DNA from: Erinaceus europaeus
Lineage: Eukaryota > Chordata > Mammalia > Eulipotyphla > Erinaceidae
Direction: 5' to 3'
Assembly: GCF_950295315.1 (NCBI RefSeq)
Contig: NC_080164.1
Coordinates: 7,448,082-7,512,081, forward strand
DNA length: 64,000 nt
The notes beneath the pieces are model-generated. The model was not told the DNA's origin. It saw only the letters and a program-made list of their open reading frames with translations, and did not search any database. Positions 11,257 through 22,854 of the stretch are shown piece by piece (the stretch's first letter is position 1; every line of letters starts with the position of its first letter). Position numbers and translations under genes: made by a program.

Positions 11257-11543
11257 GGGAGTCGGGCGGTAGCGCAGCGGGTTAAGCGCAGGTGGCGCAA
11301 AGCACAAGGACTGGCAAAGGATCCCGGTTCGAACCCCCGGCTCCCCACCTGCAGGGGAGTCGCTTCACAGGCGGTGAAGCAGGTTTGCAGGTGTCTGTCT
11401 TTCTCTCCTCCTCTCTGTCTCCCCCTCCTCTCTCCATTTCTCTCAGTCCTATCCAACAACGACAACAACAATAATAACTACAACAATAAAACAACAAGGG
11501 CAACAAAAGGGAATAAATAAATAAAATAAATATTTTTAAAAAA
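11257..11543 (+). mobile_element. SINE family A, near-consensus copy with target duplication
   Basis: Best-preserved copy in the window. Box A lies in 'ggtagcgcagcgggttaagc' and box B is GGTTCGAACCC, as in a tRNA gene, so a RNA polymerase III internal promoter may be intact. Exact 14-bp duplication agaataaaaatgac at 11243-11256 and 11544-11557. Low divergence suggests recent insertion. Confidence 0.97.
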
Positions 11544-11559
11544 AGAATAAAAATGACAT

Positions 11560-12690
11560 ATAGAATAGAATCCTTGTATGGGATTCCACGAATTACTCAT
11601 TTATGGATGGACTAAAATTGAAGCATGTTTCTGATTATGTTTTTGGTCAAAGTAGTGGCCCCAAAGCTTTCAAAAAAGATCACACTGGAAAGATGAATAA
11701 GTTGTCAGTGTAACCTACTGCATGGAAATCTTGCAATTCCAAGGAATCAGCTTGTGAGTGTAAGCAGCACGGCATGCAGAGAAGACGAAGAAAACAATTT
11801 TATAGGAGTGTCCTGGAACATCTAAAATAGAACTTATTGCTCAAATGTACCCCTTTCCATTTAAAATGGGAATTATTCTAATTTGCCCTTTGTTTCTATT
11901 ATTGCCTCTCCTCTCATTCCTTGAGTGACTCATTCTAATGCTTCATCAGAGTGATTTATCTTGCCATGAATAAAATAGTAAGGCATTCGAAATATATGAA
12001 TGCATTAAGATATTTTTATTTTCCTTTTGTTTTCTGTTAGGGGTTTGCTATGTGTGTATAGTTGTACATAAAGATACGTATCTGCATGTATCTTGAATCT
12101 GATTATGTGTCTCTGTATATAGTTCAGTGTGCTAGAGGCAAGAAGTGAGCAGAATTTCCTTGGCCAATACAGAGAGATTTTGTGACAAATTTCTGAGGCA
12201 GAAAAAATATATTCAGCTCATATATCAGTTAACAACTAGGAAACCTTTCTGCACTGATATTGAGAACTAGAAAAGCCTCAGAGAAACTATAGGGAAAACT
12301 TAAGAAAACTTGAACTGTCCCAAAGGAACAGAGTCACCTTGTGCCAGTAAGTCTAGTCAAATTCACTAAAAAGGGGGAAAAAAAATCACGTACATCCTGG
12401 TTTTCCTGCAATAAAAATTTTGCTTAAGGATATCATTTTACTTCTTGTAAAGTAAAATGTTATTTCTTTGGCTGTAGCAATCTATATGAGTAGCTCAGCG
12501 TGAACTCAAAACAGTCATGGGAGAATACATGGAGGCATCTGATGACTGTGTTACTCCCTTAGTTCTAGACTTAGCAGAAGCAGAAGAGTTAGAGAAGGCA
12601 CACATAACAGTTTCCTTCTGTTGAGGTACATCGCTCTCAAGTGTTTCCAATATGTGGAATGTACACTACCATTTTTATTATGTCAGCAAT
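11560..12690. other. No feature recognised
   Basis: AT-rich DNA without repeats I can name. Confidence 0.45.
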
Positions 12691-12699
12691 ACGTTTCAC

Positions 12700-12774
12700 A
12701 ATCCCGGTAACATATGTATGTATGTGTGTATAGAAGAAGGGAGGGAGGGATAGATGAGAGAGAGAAAGACACAA

Positions 12775-12826
<52 letters not shown>

Positions 12827-12935
12827 AACAGCACTGAGGATCTTTCCAGTAGTGTGGGTACTGAGCTCAAATCCTGGTGGAACACTAGGCAAAGCAGCAC
12901 ACTATCAAGGTAAGCTATTTTGCCAGCCCTGGAAT
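12700..12935 (-). mobile_element. SINE family C with internal (CA)n
   Basis: Read on minus: 'ccagggctggcaaaatagct', a region around box B ('aggatttgagctcagtac'), then a (GT)n run and a CT-rich tail. A 42-bp (AC)n block lies at about 12778-12822. Reading frames across it are repeat artefacts. Confidence 0.7.
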
Positions 12936-13243
12936 ATACATTATGTTATATACATTTCACCATGCCTAGACCATGTTCCTTCCCTGAATACCTGTAGGGA
13001 ATTGTGAGGCTATGGTAGAGCTTGGTGGGACCCCCCCATTGAAAGATGGGTGCCTGAGGGGCACGACCAATCCTATCAGTCTCTCTCTACTAAGAGGCTG
13101 AGCAAGGAAGGACAGGGCCTCCAGGATCTGCCCTCCCTTCAGCTTCCCTGCCTCACAATAGCCCACTCCCTTATTATCTACCTAATCATTGTTTTGCCTG
13201 AAAGTCCCCTCCCTACTTCCCCACCCATTCCATTCCTTTGATC

Positions 13244-13328
13244 CCAAATTATGCTGCTATGGACATAGCTGTATGTAGCTCTCTTCTAAGTGTTTCTGTT
13301 TCCACTGGATAAATTCTCAGGAAAGAAT
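13244..13328 (-). mobile_element. L1-like 85-bp piece inside LTR 1
   Basis: Closely matches the antisense L1 at 9241-9324 ('aagtgtttctnttccactgg'). LTR 2 runs straight from 'ttgatc' to 'tatcctctttc' without it, so it is an insertion in LTR 1. No poly(A) tail is seen; 'gatc' occurs on each side. Confidence 0.65.
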
Positions 13329-13466
13329 CCGATCTATCTTCTCTCTGCCCTCAGGACCCCTCTCTGACTGCTGGTTACTGCTAACCCTTCTTTTTCATTC
13401 CTTTAACTGATTAAACCTCTTGCTCAACAATTACTGGAAAAGTCCTGACCCTCCCCAGACCATTTG

Positions 13467-13616
13467 CCTTCCTATTATATATGGTATACACGTGTGACTT
13501 CCTCCTGTGACCCCTTCCTCCCTACTATATATGGTATACACATGTCACTTCCTCCTGTGACCCATTCCTCCCTACCATATATGGTATGCACATGTCACTT
13601 CCTCCTGCAATCCCTT
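13467..13616 (+). repeat. Three 50-bp tandem units in LTR 1 U3
   Basis: Three units, each with 'tatatggtat', a variant of 'acacatgtcacttcctcc' and, in the first two, 'tgtgacc', lie just upstream of the TATA-like box. Tandem direct repeats here are typical of retroviral enhancers. The antisense of 'acttcctc' is GAGGAAGT, the ETS/PU.1-type core, present in each unit. Confidence 0.85.
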
Positions 13617-13980
13617 ATAAACCCTGCTTTGCTGTCCAATAAATGGATTGTTGATGAAGCACTCCCCAGGTCAGCTCTTGCTCTGGGCACTAGCACCAGG
13701 CACTAAGTCAGTCCCATAGGCTCACTCCTACTGCCCCTGAACATTCCTTCTGGGCCCCCACATCTGTGCACAACAGAGAGGGTAAGCCCAAAGTTTGTGC
13801 CCGGGAAGAGGCCTCTCCACTGAAGAGTCTGAGAAATACCCAACTCATTCATATATTGAACACTGGTTGTCTACTGTGTGTCAGGTATGAATAGAATTAG
13901 CATGCAAACAGAGAAAAGCTCACAAAGTGACTTTGCCCTGGGGACGGGTCCAGTCTAGGGACCCAGAGAGAGAAATATAG

Positions 13981-14000
13981 ATTATTAGAAAAAAAAAAAA
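13981..14000. repeat. Short A run
   Basis: A 13-nt A run in otherwise unremarkable sequence between LTR 1 and the next SINE. Confidence 0.5.
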
Positions 14001-14164
14001 ACAGGAACTATCCGTTTTGTAATTGTTTTTACTTTTTCTGTCTCTTTTTGCTGCACACATGATAAATACATGATCTTTTTTTTAATACTTCATGGCGATA
14101 ATTTTGTGACACATGTTCCCATATCTGCTTTATTACTGTTATTAACAATAGCACTAAGGATGAC

Positions 14165-14345
14165 TTTTATTTTAAAAAGATCTATTCAGGGATAAAAGAG
14201 AATTCACCTGCTTTGCTATGCACTCCACTCAGGTTCAATCCCATCCTACATCACAGGAGAGAACTACAGCCTTGGATAAGCCTCTCTCTTTCTCTGGTCT
14301 CCCTTTCTCTATCCCTCCTTCCTCTTAGATGACATAATAAAGTGA
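14165..14345 (+). mobile_element. SINE family C
   Basis: Box B-like CAGGTTCAATCCC after a tRNA-like head, then a CT-rich body and 'gatgacataataaagtgaa' tail. Old and diverged. Confidence 0.55.
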
Positions 14346-14579
14346 ATTGAAGTCAGACTCCAAAGAATAAAGAACACAGTGAGAATGTTTGCTATAAGAA
14401 TATGGGGCTTCATGGAAAAAAATCATTTCCCACCACAAATAATTAGAGATAATCAACAAAGTCGTGGGACATTGTGCTGTAAGTTCTCCATCTTTGTAAC
14501 TAAGTGATGGTAGAATTCTGATGCAGAATCTCATAATTTAAATTTCTGATTAATTTAAGATACAGAGTTGTGGGCTGGG

Positions 14580-14900
14580 TCTATACGAAAATATTTTAAG
14601 GATATATTTAACTATCTAAAGATCTTTTGCATCAAATGGCATGGAACAAGAGAAACATGAAGGAAAATGAGCAAAGCCTCAGAGGTTGTAGGACTGGAAG
14701 AAATGTGGGTTTTATAGAGAATAAGGAAGGTTCCTTGTTGTCTTAGAATTTAAGAAAGCAGTAAATAATAATTACTATTATAACCTAGTTATTTAGGAGT
14801 TGTTTTACTTTGAAAATCCCATGGTTAGGATTTACTATACCATACAAGACCTTATCATGATTTATGTCATTTAATACTCTTCATAAATTACTATATCTTA
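14580..14900 (-). mobile_element. L1 3' UTR fragment, probably antisense
   Basis: Resembles 27080-27300, which lies inside a contiguous minus-strand L1: 'ggttgtaggactgg', 'aaggttccttgttgtctta', 'actttgaaaatccca'. It precedes plus-strand L1 sequence, so an inversion or a second insertion lies near 14900. Confidence 0.5.
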
Positions 14901-14904
14901 TATA

Positions 14905-15685
14905 CTGATTTGGGCCCTAGGTCAGATCAATGGGGTTTACGGTTAACCATCTTTATATAATTTTACCATATTTGGGAGTTACTGTCTGTCATGATCCAGC
15001 TTCCTAGTCCTATTTCCAACTCTGAAACAATCTTTTCAGACAATACCTTTAGCCCACCTGCATGTTAGTTGTAGGACTCAGGCAAAAATTAGTAAAGTCA
15101 CGGGCCCCTTGGAACATACCTAAAATAGACTTCCTTGCTTTTTCCAACATGAAAATCCCAAATCTCATCTGCTATACTCTTACCTTTAAGATTATTATTA
15201 AAAAATCACTATGCTTTATATATATGTTTTAGGTAATATTTATTTATTCATTTTTATTGCGGATTAATGTTTTACAGTTGATAGTAAGTATAATAGTTTA
15301 TACATGCAACTGCTTTATATCTTAATGCTTTTCAGACACCAAGTTGCAGATGCTACCATGACTTCCCTGGACAGATGACCTCACCAATATGTCCTGGAAC
15401 CCCACCTCTCCAGAGCCCTGCACCAGTAGGGAAAGACAGAAACAGGCTGGGGTGTGGATCCACCTGTCAACACCCATGTCCAGCAGAGAAGCAATTACAG
15501 AAGCCGGAATCCCCACCTTCTACACCCCATAATGATCCTGGGTCCATACTCTCAGAGGGATAAAGAATAGGGAAACTTCTAGTGGCAGTTTTGAAATTTA
15601 GAATTGTGGTGATGGGAATTGTATCCCTCTTATCACAGTCTTGTCAAACATTATTAAATTACCAATAAAAAATAAAGATCTTTTG
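14905..15685 (+). mobile_element. L1 3' UTR to 3' terminus
   Basis: Plus-strand landmarks in order: 'tttgggagttactgtctgtc', 'agacaatacctttag', 'gttgcagatgctaccatgac', 'gtccatactctcagagggat', ending 'ttaccaataaaaaataaag'. It is interrupted by the small antisense L1 at 15238-15308. Confidence 0.8.
15238..15308 (-). mobile_element. Short nested L1 3' terminus (second lineage)
   Basis: Antisense of the '...aaactattgtatttactg...aaaacattaat...aataaa' terminus present at 34.7 and 46.25 kb. About 70 bp long. Confidence 0.65.
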
Positions 15686-15819
15686 TTCTCTTTGGGTACC
15701 ATTCTACAATTTATGATATTGATGATAATGTTGAAAATACAAAACCAATGACAGTAAAGTATACTCAAAATAGCATGAATATTGTTTTAAAGTTTAGTAA
15801 CTACAAGAAAAATCAAAAG

Positions 15820-16170
15820 TTTTTTTTTTTTTTTGACTCCAGGGTTATTGCTGGGGCTCAGTGCCTGCACCATGAATCCACTGCTCCTGGGGGCCATTCC
15901 CCCCCCCTTTTGTTGCCCTTGTTGTAGCCTTGCTGTGGTTGTAATTGTTGTTGTTGATGTTGTTCTATATTGGATAGGACAGAGAGAAATGGAGAGAGGA
16001 GAGGAAGACAGAGAGGGAGAGAGAAAGACAGACACCTGCAGACCTGCTTCACCGCCTGTGAAATGACTTCCTTGCAAGTGGGAAGCCGGAGGCTCGAACT
16101 GGGATCCTTACGTTGGTCCTTGAGCTTTGGGCCACATGCACTTAACCCGCTTTACTACCTCCCGAATCCC
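15820..16170 (-). mobile_element. SINE family A, long subtype, with target duplication
   Basis: From left: poly(T), the extension ('cagggttattgctggggctc' ... 'atgaatccactgctcctggg'), GTT-rich tail, CT body, core, box B, head. Exact 10-bp duplication aaatcaaaag at 15810-15819 and 16171-16180. It defines both ends of the long subtype. Confidence 0.95.
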
Positions 16171-16384
16171 AAATCAAAAGGTGTCAAATTGATCAAGCAG
16201 ACTGATAAATTAGCATAGGTTTCAGAATTGAGAAGGAAGTTAACAGTCCATCATACTATCACAGTTGACACTCTCAACAAATGTATATGATAAATTTTGA
16301 TTTTCATAAATGTATTCACATAAACACATACACACAAACCTCTAGAAAGGTAAACACATATAAACACGCACATGTATTTAAACA

Positions 16385-16500
16385 TATGATTATGAATGAG
16401 AAAGTGAAGGCTTAAGTAACTTTCTCAAGGTTACAACTTGAGACAGAGATCTAATCTCAGTTATGATTTTAAATCCCACAGCATTTCTATCCATAGAAGA
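16385..16500 (-). mobile_element. MIR-like remnant
   Basis: 'gagaaagtgaaggcttaagtaact' then 'caaggttacaactt' read like the antisense MIR core (GAAACTGAGGC...AAGTAACTTGCCCAAGGTCAC). Recognised from memory, unaligned. Confidence 0.5.
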
Positions 16501-19000
16501 GAAAATATGCAAAAAAGAAAAAAATAGCATCTACATATCCAAAAATAACCATGCAATTTGACTAAATTCAAAAGAACAAAAATGCAGTTTTATGGGGGAA
16601 TGGAGGAAAGATATTATTAAGAAGTTGCTTATTTCAGTTACATTTAGTTTCTTTAAAACATTTTGCTTTATAGCTTGTGTATTTGTGCTAAAATTGAAGT
16701 TTTTTCCTTACCTTTTTTTTTTCTTTTTCAAATTGACCCTGACCCAGTTTCAGATAGCTCCTGGTCTATGAAGTTATAGGGCAGGCCTACTGAAAATTTC
16801 TTTCTACCAACTTCCAATCAGACTTAAGGGTAATTTCTAGAATGGAATTATTATGAGTTTCTTGTCCTGGAGACTGTACTTTTACAAAGGAAAAAAAAAT
16901 GACAGCAAATAAAATTTCTGAATCTCTACAGAACAAATAAGGGCAGTGTTGTTTTGAAGGGATAAAAAATAAATACAGTGGTACGATGAGCTAATCTTGG
17001 GTATGCTCATCAAAATAATTAAAAATTAGCACTCATAAATAATGATAGTCATTGTAAGAATAAATACTGTTAGAATGTCTGATCAATATCTTTGAGACAA
17101 TTACATAAATAGGAAATTATGTGACAGCTTGTGAATATTTCAAGATGTTTACATATTTTATTTAGGAATGAGCAGTAGATAACACTTTTCACCTTCCATT
17201 TAATATGATACGGATCTCTAACTCTACTGCAATGTGCCCTTCTATTGATTTTCTTTACCAATAGAAGACTCTATTCACCTTTTAAGGCCACAGACATACC
17301 CTTATTTGTGGCTGACAGACAGTTATCACTGATTTAAATAGAAAGATAAGTTATTTTAAGTTTTGCATTTCTAGTATAGTTGTCAAAGGCTTGGCTTTCA
17401 ACCTATCTAATTTTGTGAGCTATCACAGACCTTATGCTAAAAGCATAGTGAACATTAACTCTCTATATAGGAATGGACAGAACTTGAACTTGGCATGTAA
17501 GAATTATAATTCCTTGTCTTGATTTTTCCTTCCAAGAACAGATCTGACATGTGGCCAAAATGTGACTTCAAGAAACTGAAGAGAGGTCTTGTAAATTTAA
17601 TAACGGCAATAAGAATACCAATCCCAGAACATTGAATATTGAATGTTGAGACCTCACATGCTGTGACAACTACTCTTGGAGGATGAGATTCTTATCAGCT
17701 TTTCTGTCTTCACCTGTGAGGGTACCTGGTTTGAAATTATATAAAATGAATGTCCTTGCTTAGAGTCAGGACCATGTCATATGCCCATGTTTTGCAATGA
17801 TATTTCATTGGGGTCCAATACTTTTAGCTAAACTCCCACTTGGTCTACACAAAAACTGAATTCTTGAAGCAAAAATATGTTTACATTTTTGGAAGACTAC
17901 AACTTGGTACAATAAACTTACATGTCAATATCAAAAAATTTGTTTTGTATTAGTCAAAATAAAATTTTAAGTGGTCCAAATTTCAGTACCCATCAAGACT
18001 TTTTCTCACCATGATGGATACTAGAGGCTCATGCTAGAAAACATGGCTGACATCACATAGACCCTCAAGGTCAACTAGAACCTGTCTCTGGTGTCCATGT
18101 TTGGCTTCACATAAATGAACTGTGACTAATGATATTTAATCATATTCTTTCCCCTGCATTTCTCTTGTCTTGGATCACTTTGAGAAAAGCACCCGAGACA
18201 GATGACAAATTATTGAGGGAACATGTGCTTCCAACCCCAAGCACAGCTTTTCAAAGGAAATTTAAATGGTCTCCCAGCAGGCTCTTGACATACATATTTC
18301 ACTTTAAATACCTGAAAGTGTTTGATTGGATTGTTTAATATTTTGCATCCCCCAAATTGTGGGTCTTAAACTGTGGTACTTAAAAAATCTACATCAAAGA
18401 TATTGTTTTTGCAGATTCTCCAGTTATTTGATTTGAAAGTTCATCGTTTTATCTTCCCTTAGAGTCTTAAGATTATCCAGCCAATATCAGCAGTAAATTT
18501 TCTTCTTTATCCCTCCTTACAAAATAACAGATGGTGAAAAGTAAATATTTTGAATACTTTTGCATTCTGTGACTCATTTTCAGTCCAAGTATAGTTTTAC
18601 CCAGATGTTCACAACTCTTTTCTAGACTGGATCACAAGTAGCACTTATCAAGCCATTCACTGTTTCCTACTCACCAATTCTTGTATATGAACATGACATC
18701 AATAAAGACTTTGAAATTAAGTTATTGTCTATCTTAAATATGCAAAGTATTTTATTTGCATGTATTCTTTGCAAGCATTGCTTGATGTGTGATGAAGATT
18801 CAGTATATGACAACTTGAATACTATTGGCTTTAAATATTGGCTTACCAATATTTAAAATAAATGTTTGTACTAGACCTATTCAGAAACACACTTTAAAAT
18901 TTTACTTACTACGTTAAACAAAGTCATATGCTTTGTATCAGGTAATATTGCATTAGTTTAGCAATGATAATATAAATTTGCTGCAACATAGTCACAGTGA
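16500..19000. other. No feature recognised (2.5 kb)
   Basis: The longest repeat-poor stretch in the first third. AT-rich; ORFs up to 69 codons lack domains and splice context. Some could be old repeats beyond recognition by eye, or conserved noncoding DNA. Confidence 0.4.
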
Positions 19001-19019
19001 TATTTTGCTATTTCTTTTT

Positions 19020-19312
19020 TATATATAAATTAAGTTTTTATTTATTTATTTATTTTCCTTTTTGTTGCCCTTGTTGTTTAACATTGTTGTGGTTATTAAT
19101 GTCGTTGTTGTTGCATAGGACAGAGAGAAATGGAGAGAGGAGGGGAAGACAGAGAGGAGGAGAGAAAGACAGACACCTGCAGACCTGCTTCACCGCTTGT
19201 GAAGCGACTCCCCTGCAGGTGGGGAGCCGGGGGCTCAAACTGGGATCCTTACGCAGGTCCTGGCGATTTGCGCCACGTGCGCTTAGCCCGCTGCACCACC
19301 GCCCGACTCCCA
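19020..19312 (-). mobile_element. SINE family A with target duplication
   Basis: Complete minus-strand copy ending 'ccaccgcccgactccc' on plus. Exact 14-bp duplication tgctatttcttttt at 19006-19019 and 19313-19326. Confidence 0.95.
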
Positions 19313-19334
19313 TGCTATTTCTTTTTCTATTCAA

Positions 19335-19460
19335 AGCATTTTTATGAGGGGAGTTTAATAGTTTATTGTACAGTTGTTGACATATAGACACAATTTCTCA
19401 TCTTCTTATAATATATATCTATAAAACACTCACCTAGTAGTTACCTGTTCCCAAATGTAT
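19335..19460 (-). mobile_element. L1 3' UTR fragment, second lineage
   Basis: Antisense 'gtttattgtacagttgttga' and 'atctataaaacactcacc' match the pieces at 7.93, 36.94 and 52.53 kb. Confidence 0.65.
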
Positions 19461-19469
19461 TCTACTGTC

Positions 19470-19680
19470 TCATGACATATGTATGTGTATGTGTGTGTGT
19501 ATATGTATGTGTATGTGTGTGTATGTGTATGTGTATGTGTATATGTATATGACTCAGAGCACCAAAGTTTCCCTCCATATAGTGGTATTCAGGCTTGAAG
19601 CTGGATCTTGATTCAAGAGTAAAACAAGACTTATGAGTCAGACACACTCATAAGTGAACTATCTTGGTGACTCAAGGGGA
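19470..19680 (-). mobile_element. Probable SINE family C with TG/TA microsatellite
   Basis: A (TATGTG)n-type repeat (19479-19550) is followed by 'gactcagagcaccaaag', 'ggcttgaagctggatc' and 'gaactatcttggtgactcaa', which resemble a decayed minus-strand SINE C. The minus ORF here (HIHIHTHT...) is microsatellite-encoded. Confidence 0.4.
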
Positions 19681-19717
19681 AGTCTCTTTAACATCAGCCA
19701 GCATAAATTCAAGGCAG

Positions 19718-19745
19718 AGAGAGAGAGCGAGCGAGAGAGAGAGAT
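19718..19745. repeat. (GA)n microsatellite
   Basis: GA/GC-GA repeat of about 28 bp. Confidence 0.8.
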
Positions 19746-22370
19746 CATTCTCCTCTTGAGAATGGTCAACTAAGAGGACGGTCAATAACTTTCCAGAACT
19801 TTTTGACTTTGTTTTTCTTTTAATATGTATAAAAGGCCATCACAATTGACTATATTTAACTGTTCTGAAACAGGACTCATTGTCCTAAATGCATGCCCCC
19901 AGATGAGAAACTCATAATTTTATATAACTTCCATATAATATGATTTCTTGTCATGAATTTTCACTTAAGTATTCCTTTTGCTAAGCAGAATACTTTATAA
20001 GCCTAACTCTTTGTCAGGTGTTAGCCTTCGCTAGCTGAAGGGATATTTGGCAAGGTGAGTTCCTAGCTGGAAGAAAGCACATAGAGCCAGCATCAGTGGA
20101 GTAAGAAAGTGCAAGTGCAAAGCGTTTTATCACATTGGCTGATATAGTCATGTTAGACATGCACAATAGTCAGCTGAGTAGTTCCATGAGATATGCATGC
20201 CAGCATTATGCCACACAGTAGTGCTACATGCAAAAGGTACCAGATTCAGAAAGTAGCAAGTGCAACATGGACTTTGAGCCACAACACACAAGTGTTGAAT
20301 CAAGGCTATACCTGAGAGCCAAGGCTATGATGTGGACTTTGAGCCACAGTGTAAACCAGCCTACAACTGGCAGTTCAGCCCACGTTCTCCATAAACTTCT
20401 TCCTTCATTTCAGACCTAAGTAGCCAGTTGACTTCCCCACCACTTCTATTACTAATGAAAAGGTTTTTTTCTTTAACCTCAATGAAACAAGCTTGTAGTG
20501 TGAATTATAAGCCTCTTCTTATTGACCCAAATAATAAGCCTTCAGCAAGTCAAAGGCTGTATTTTTGTAGAAAAAAATGTATGGTAAAACATTATAGACA
20601 GATATATAATTGAGTTACCTATTTCTTAACAAGGGTCAACTAAATCCAACTCATCCATTTTTATGACTTGATTTTTTTTACCTGAAAAGATAATATTTCC
20701 TTCAACCCCCTGAGGGAAAAATTAACTGTCCCAGCCTTCATCTACTGGTACTTCTTCTGTCATAGTTTGGGAAGCTTATATATTTCGTTTAGGAAGAACT
20801 GTTGTTTTATTTACATCTGAAGTTCAGGTACAGACAGAATTGTCTGTGAACCTTATTTTATGAAGGGCAAGTTAAAAAGATGAACCTATATAGAGAGTAA
20901 TTTGAACAACATTCATTTTTAACTTTTTATCCCAAATAACTAGTTTAGTCATAGTTGGATCACTCACATAAGACATTGGCTCCACAGGAATTTGCCATTC
21001 CGGATATTAAGTGAAAACTAACAGTGTTGTAATAAGACATTGTAGTTTGATAGTCTGAGTGTAGGTAGGTACAGAGAACTGGTGGGTGTTTTCAAATAGT
21101 GACAGAGATGTTTTGGATGAAAACAACTGTTCTTGGGAATACCTAGGGCTAGAACCAGGGCAGAAATTCAAAAGAGCAGAGACATTTTCTTGCTTCATAC
21201 AATGAAGAACTTTTTGATAATCAGAGATAATATGGCTTCGAATTAGTTCTAGCATGAGCTTCACCTCTGGAAGGGAAGTGATCTTTAATGAGAAAAATAT
21301 CTAAGGGTCAATGAGTATTAGTGGACGCCCCCCACCCTCAAGTCTCTTAATCTAGATGTACTTTGTGTTCTTCAGATTTTTCACTATTCAGAACTACAGA
21401 ACCTTAGAGAGAAACTGCTGAACTTTAAATCTAATTTCCCACCTATGATTTCCTCCTGGCTTATCCCCCTTAATGCCTGCCGTTTGGAAGATGTGCTTTC
21501 ATTAAGCAATATAAAAGCATTTCCAGACATAAATTTTATTCTGGAATCCATTTGTCCAGCTCCATTTTGGTGAACAACCTCATTTCTTTGGACTTTTCAA
21601 TATTCAGTGCTTGTTTTGACTGAGTGTATTTTGCTGTCTTCTAATCATTATTTCTTTGCTATTGTTAAGTTGACCACTAATCCAAGCCTTTGCCAGATAG
21701 AAGACCGATAAAACACTTTAATCAAAAAGCTATGTTTGTTAAACTTCCTTGACTCTCAGAGCTCGTTTCATCAGAAGTGAGGCTTTTGAATTTTTAGTAA
21801 ATCTGAATGTTCTGTCTTTCTTGCTGCTGCTTAGAATTTTACTGATTACATTTTGGGACTGCATAATTGTGTAATTAATCTTGGGGATGTCAGAATGCAT
21901 GTTTTTTAAAAGTAATTTTCTTAGGGAAATAATACATGTCTCATTATTTTTTACTGTAATTGGTATTCATGGTCTCTTAGTTTATAGGTGTAAGTTCTGC
22001 CAGAGATGGCCAATATCAGTGCTATGTATTACTAAAATGGATTAATTTTTCAAACATATCCTTCACTCAATTTCTCATAAAATGAGCTAATGTAAATCCT
22101 GATGTCAAGCAGTACAAATAATAGGATTATGCAATACTTGCTTTATATAATGTTCTCTGGGTTGGAATGGTTTTCTGCAATAAACCTTGCTTCTTTCTTT
22201 GTAGGAAAGAGCTTTAAGACACAGTTGTCAAAACTGACCGAGAGCTGACTGTGGTCCAAATCTTTGACACTCTCATTTCTTTCACAAGAATGTGTAATCA
22301 TTGATTGGGGGAATTTCATCCAGGAAACAAAGAATCAAATTTACCTTACCTATAGCTATTGAAAAATGTA
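19746..22370. other. No feature recognised (2.6 kb)
   Basis: Repeat-poor. At 20268-20283 and 20332-20347 a 16-bp direct repeat, tggactttgagccaca, occurs 64 bp apart. Sequence around 21540-21780 looks single-copy. No exon is supported. Confidence 0.4.
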
Positions 22371-22387
22371 TGATCTTCCTCAAAGAT

Positions 22388-22475
22388 CAGTTTTCCTTTT
22401 TTCTTTCTTTCTCTCTCTCTTTCTTTCTCTATTCCTCCCTTTGCTCCTTTCTTTCTCTTCTCTATTTATTTCTTA
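22388..22475. repeat. Pyrimidine-rich (TTTC)n block
   Basis: Mixed TTTC/CTCT repeats leading into a TTTAT-rich stretch. The plus ORFs rich in F, L and S here are artefacts. Confidence 0.85.
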
Positions 22476-22854
22476 TATATTTATCTATTATTATATTTAT
22501 GTAATATTAGTCTGGAAAGGCTCTCAGAAGGGGGGATATCTTCACCAGGAATTGCAAGATAGAGAAGTCTGTCCCTGTAGGAGGAAAAGACAGGGACGAG
22601 AGGCCTGCAGCTATAGAAGCATGAAGTAGGAATCAGGGTGACATTTGCAAGAACTGTATTATGATTCACAGGGTTGGCGTAAGGGTTGTGAAGATCAAAT
22701 GACAAATGGCTGATAGGAGTCAGGAGAGAATTATGTCCCACTCATCTTGATTCTTTAAATTCTTTTTAAACAGTTAATATTAAGACTTTTTTCTAAAAAA
22801 GTTAACATGAGTACTGTTGTCAAGAAGCATTAGTAATTGCAAGAATTGCATTTA

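Larger units (their letters stand above)
12993..13834 (+). mobile_element. Solo ERV LTR 1 (842 bp)
   Basis: Starts TGTAGGGAATTG; the right edge is set by an exact 6-bp duplication aatacc at 12987-12992 and 13835-13840. The last bases are GAGA, not the usual CA. A promoter-like 'cttataaacc' lies at about 13615 and a polyadenylation signal AATAAA at about 13639. It shares 'taatcattgttttgcctgaa' and the end 'gggaagag' with LTR 2, so they are one family. It contains three 50-bp tandem units and an 85-bp L1-like piece. No viral coding region is attached, so it is a recombination-derived solo LTR. Confidence 0.85.

Noticed and set aside
11268..11345. Functional tRNA gene
   Set aside because: Boxes A and B are present, but the rest is a SINE head with no cloverleaf and the copy has a SINE body, tail and target duplication.
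11282..11506. Several ORFs of 60-126 codons with shared 'RTERNGERRGRQRGGEKDRHLQTCF' type residues (quoted here only in part: RTERNGERRG) at many sites
   Set aside because: The same peptide appears wherever SINE A occurs; it is the antisense SINE body, not a gene family.
12683..12900. ORFs with CVCVCV or THTHTH runs (also 19462-19647 and 33589-33780)
   Set aside because: Encoded by CA/TG microsatellites.
13464..13706. 80-codon ORF with a repeated YYIWYTRVTSS-like motif
   Set aside because: The peptide repeat is the 50-bp tandem unit of the LTR 1 U3 region, a noncoding regulatory segment.
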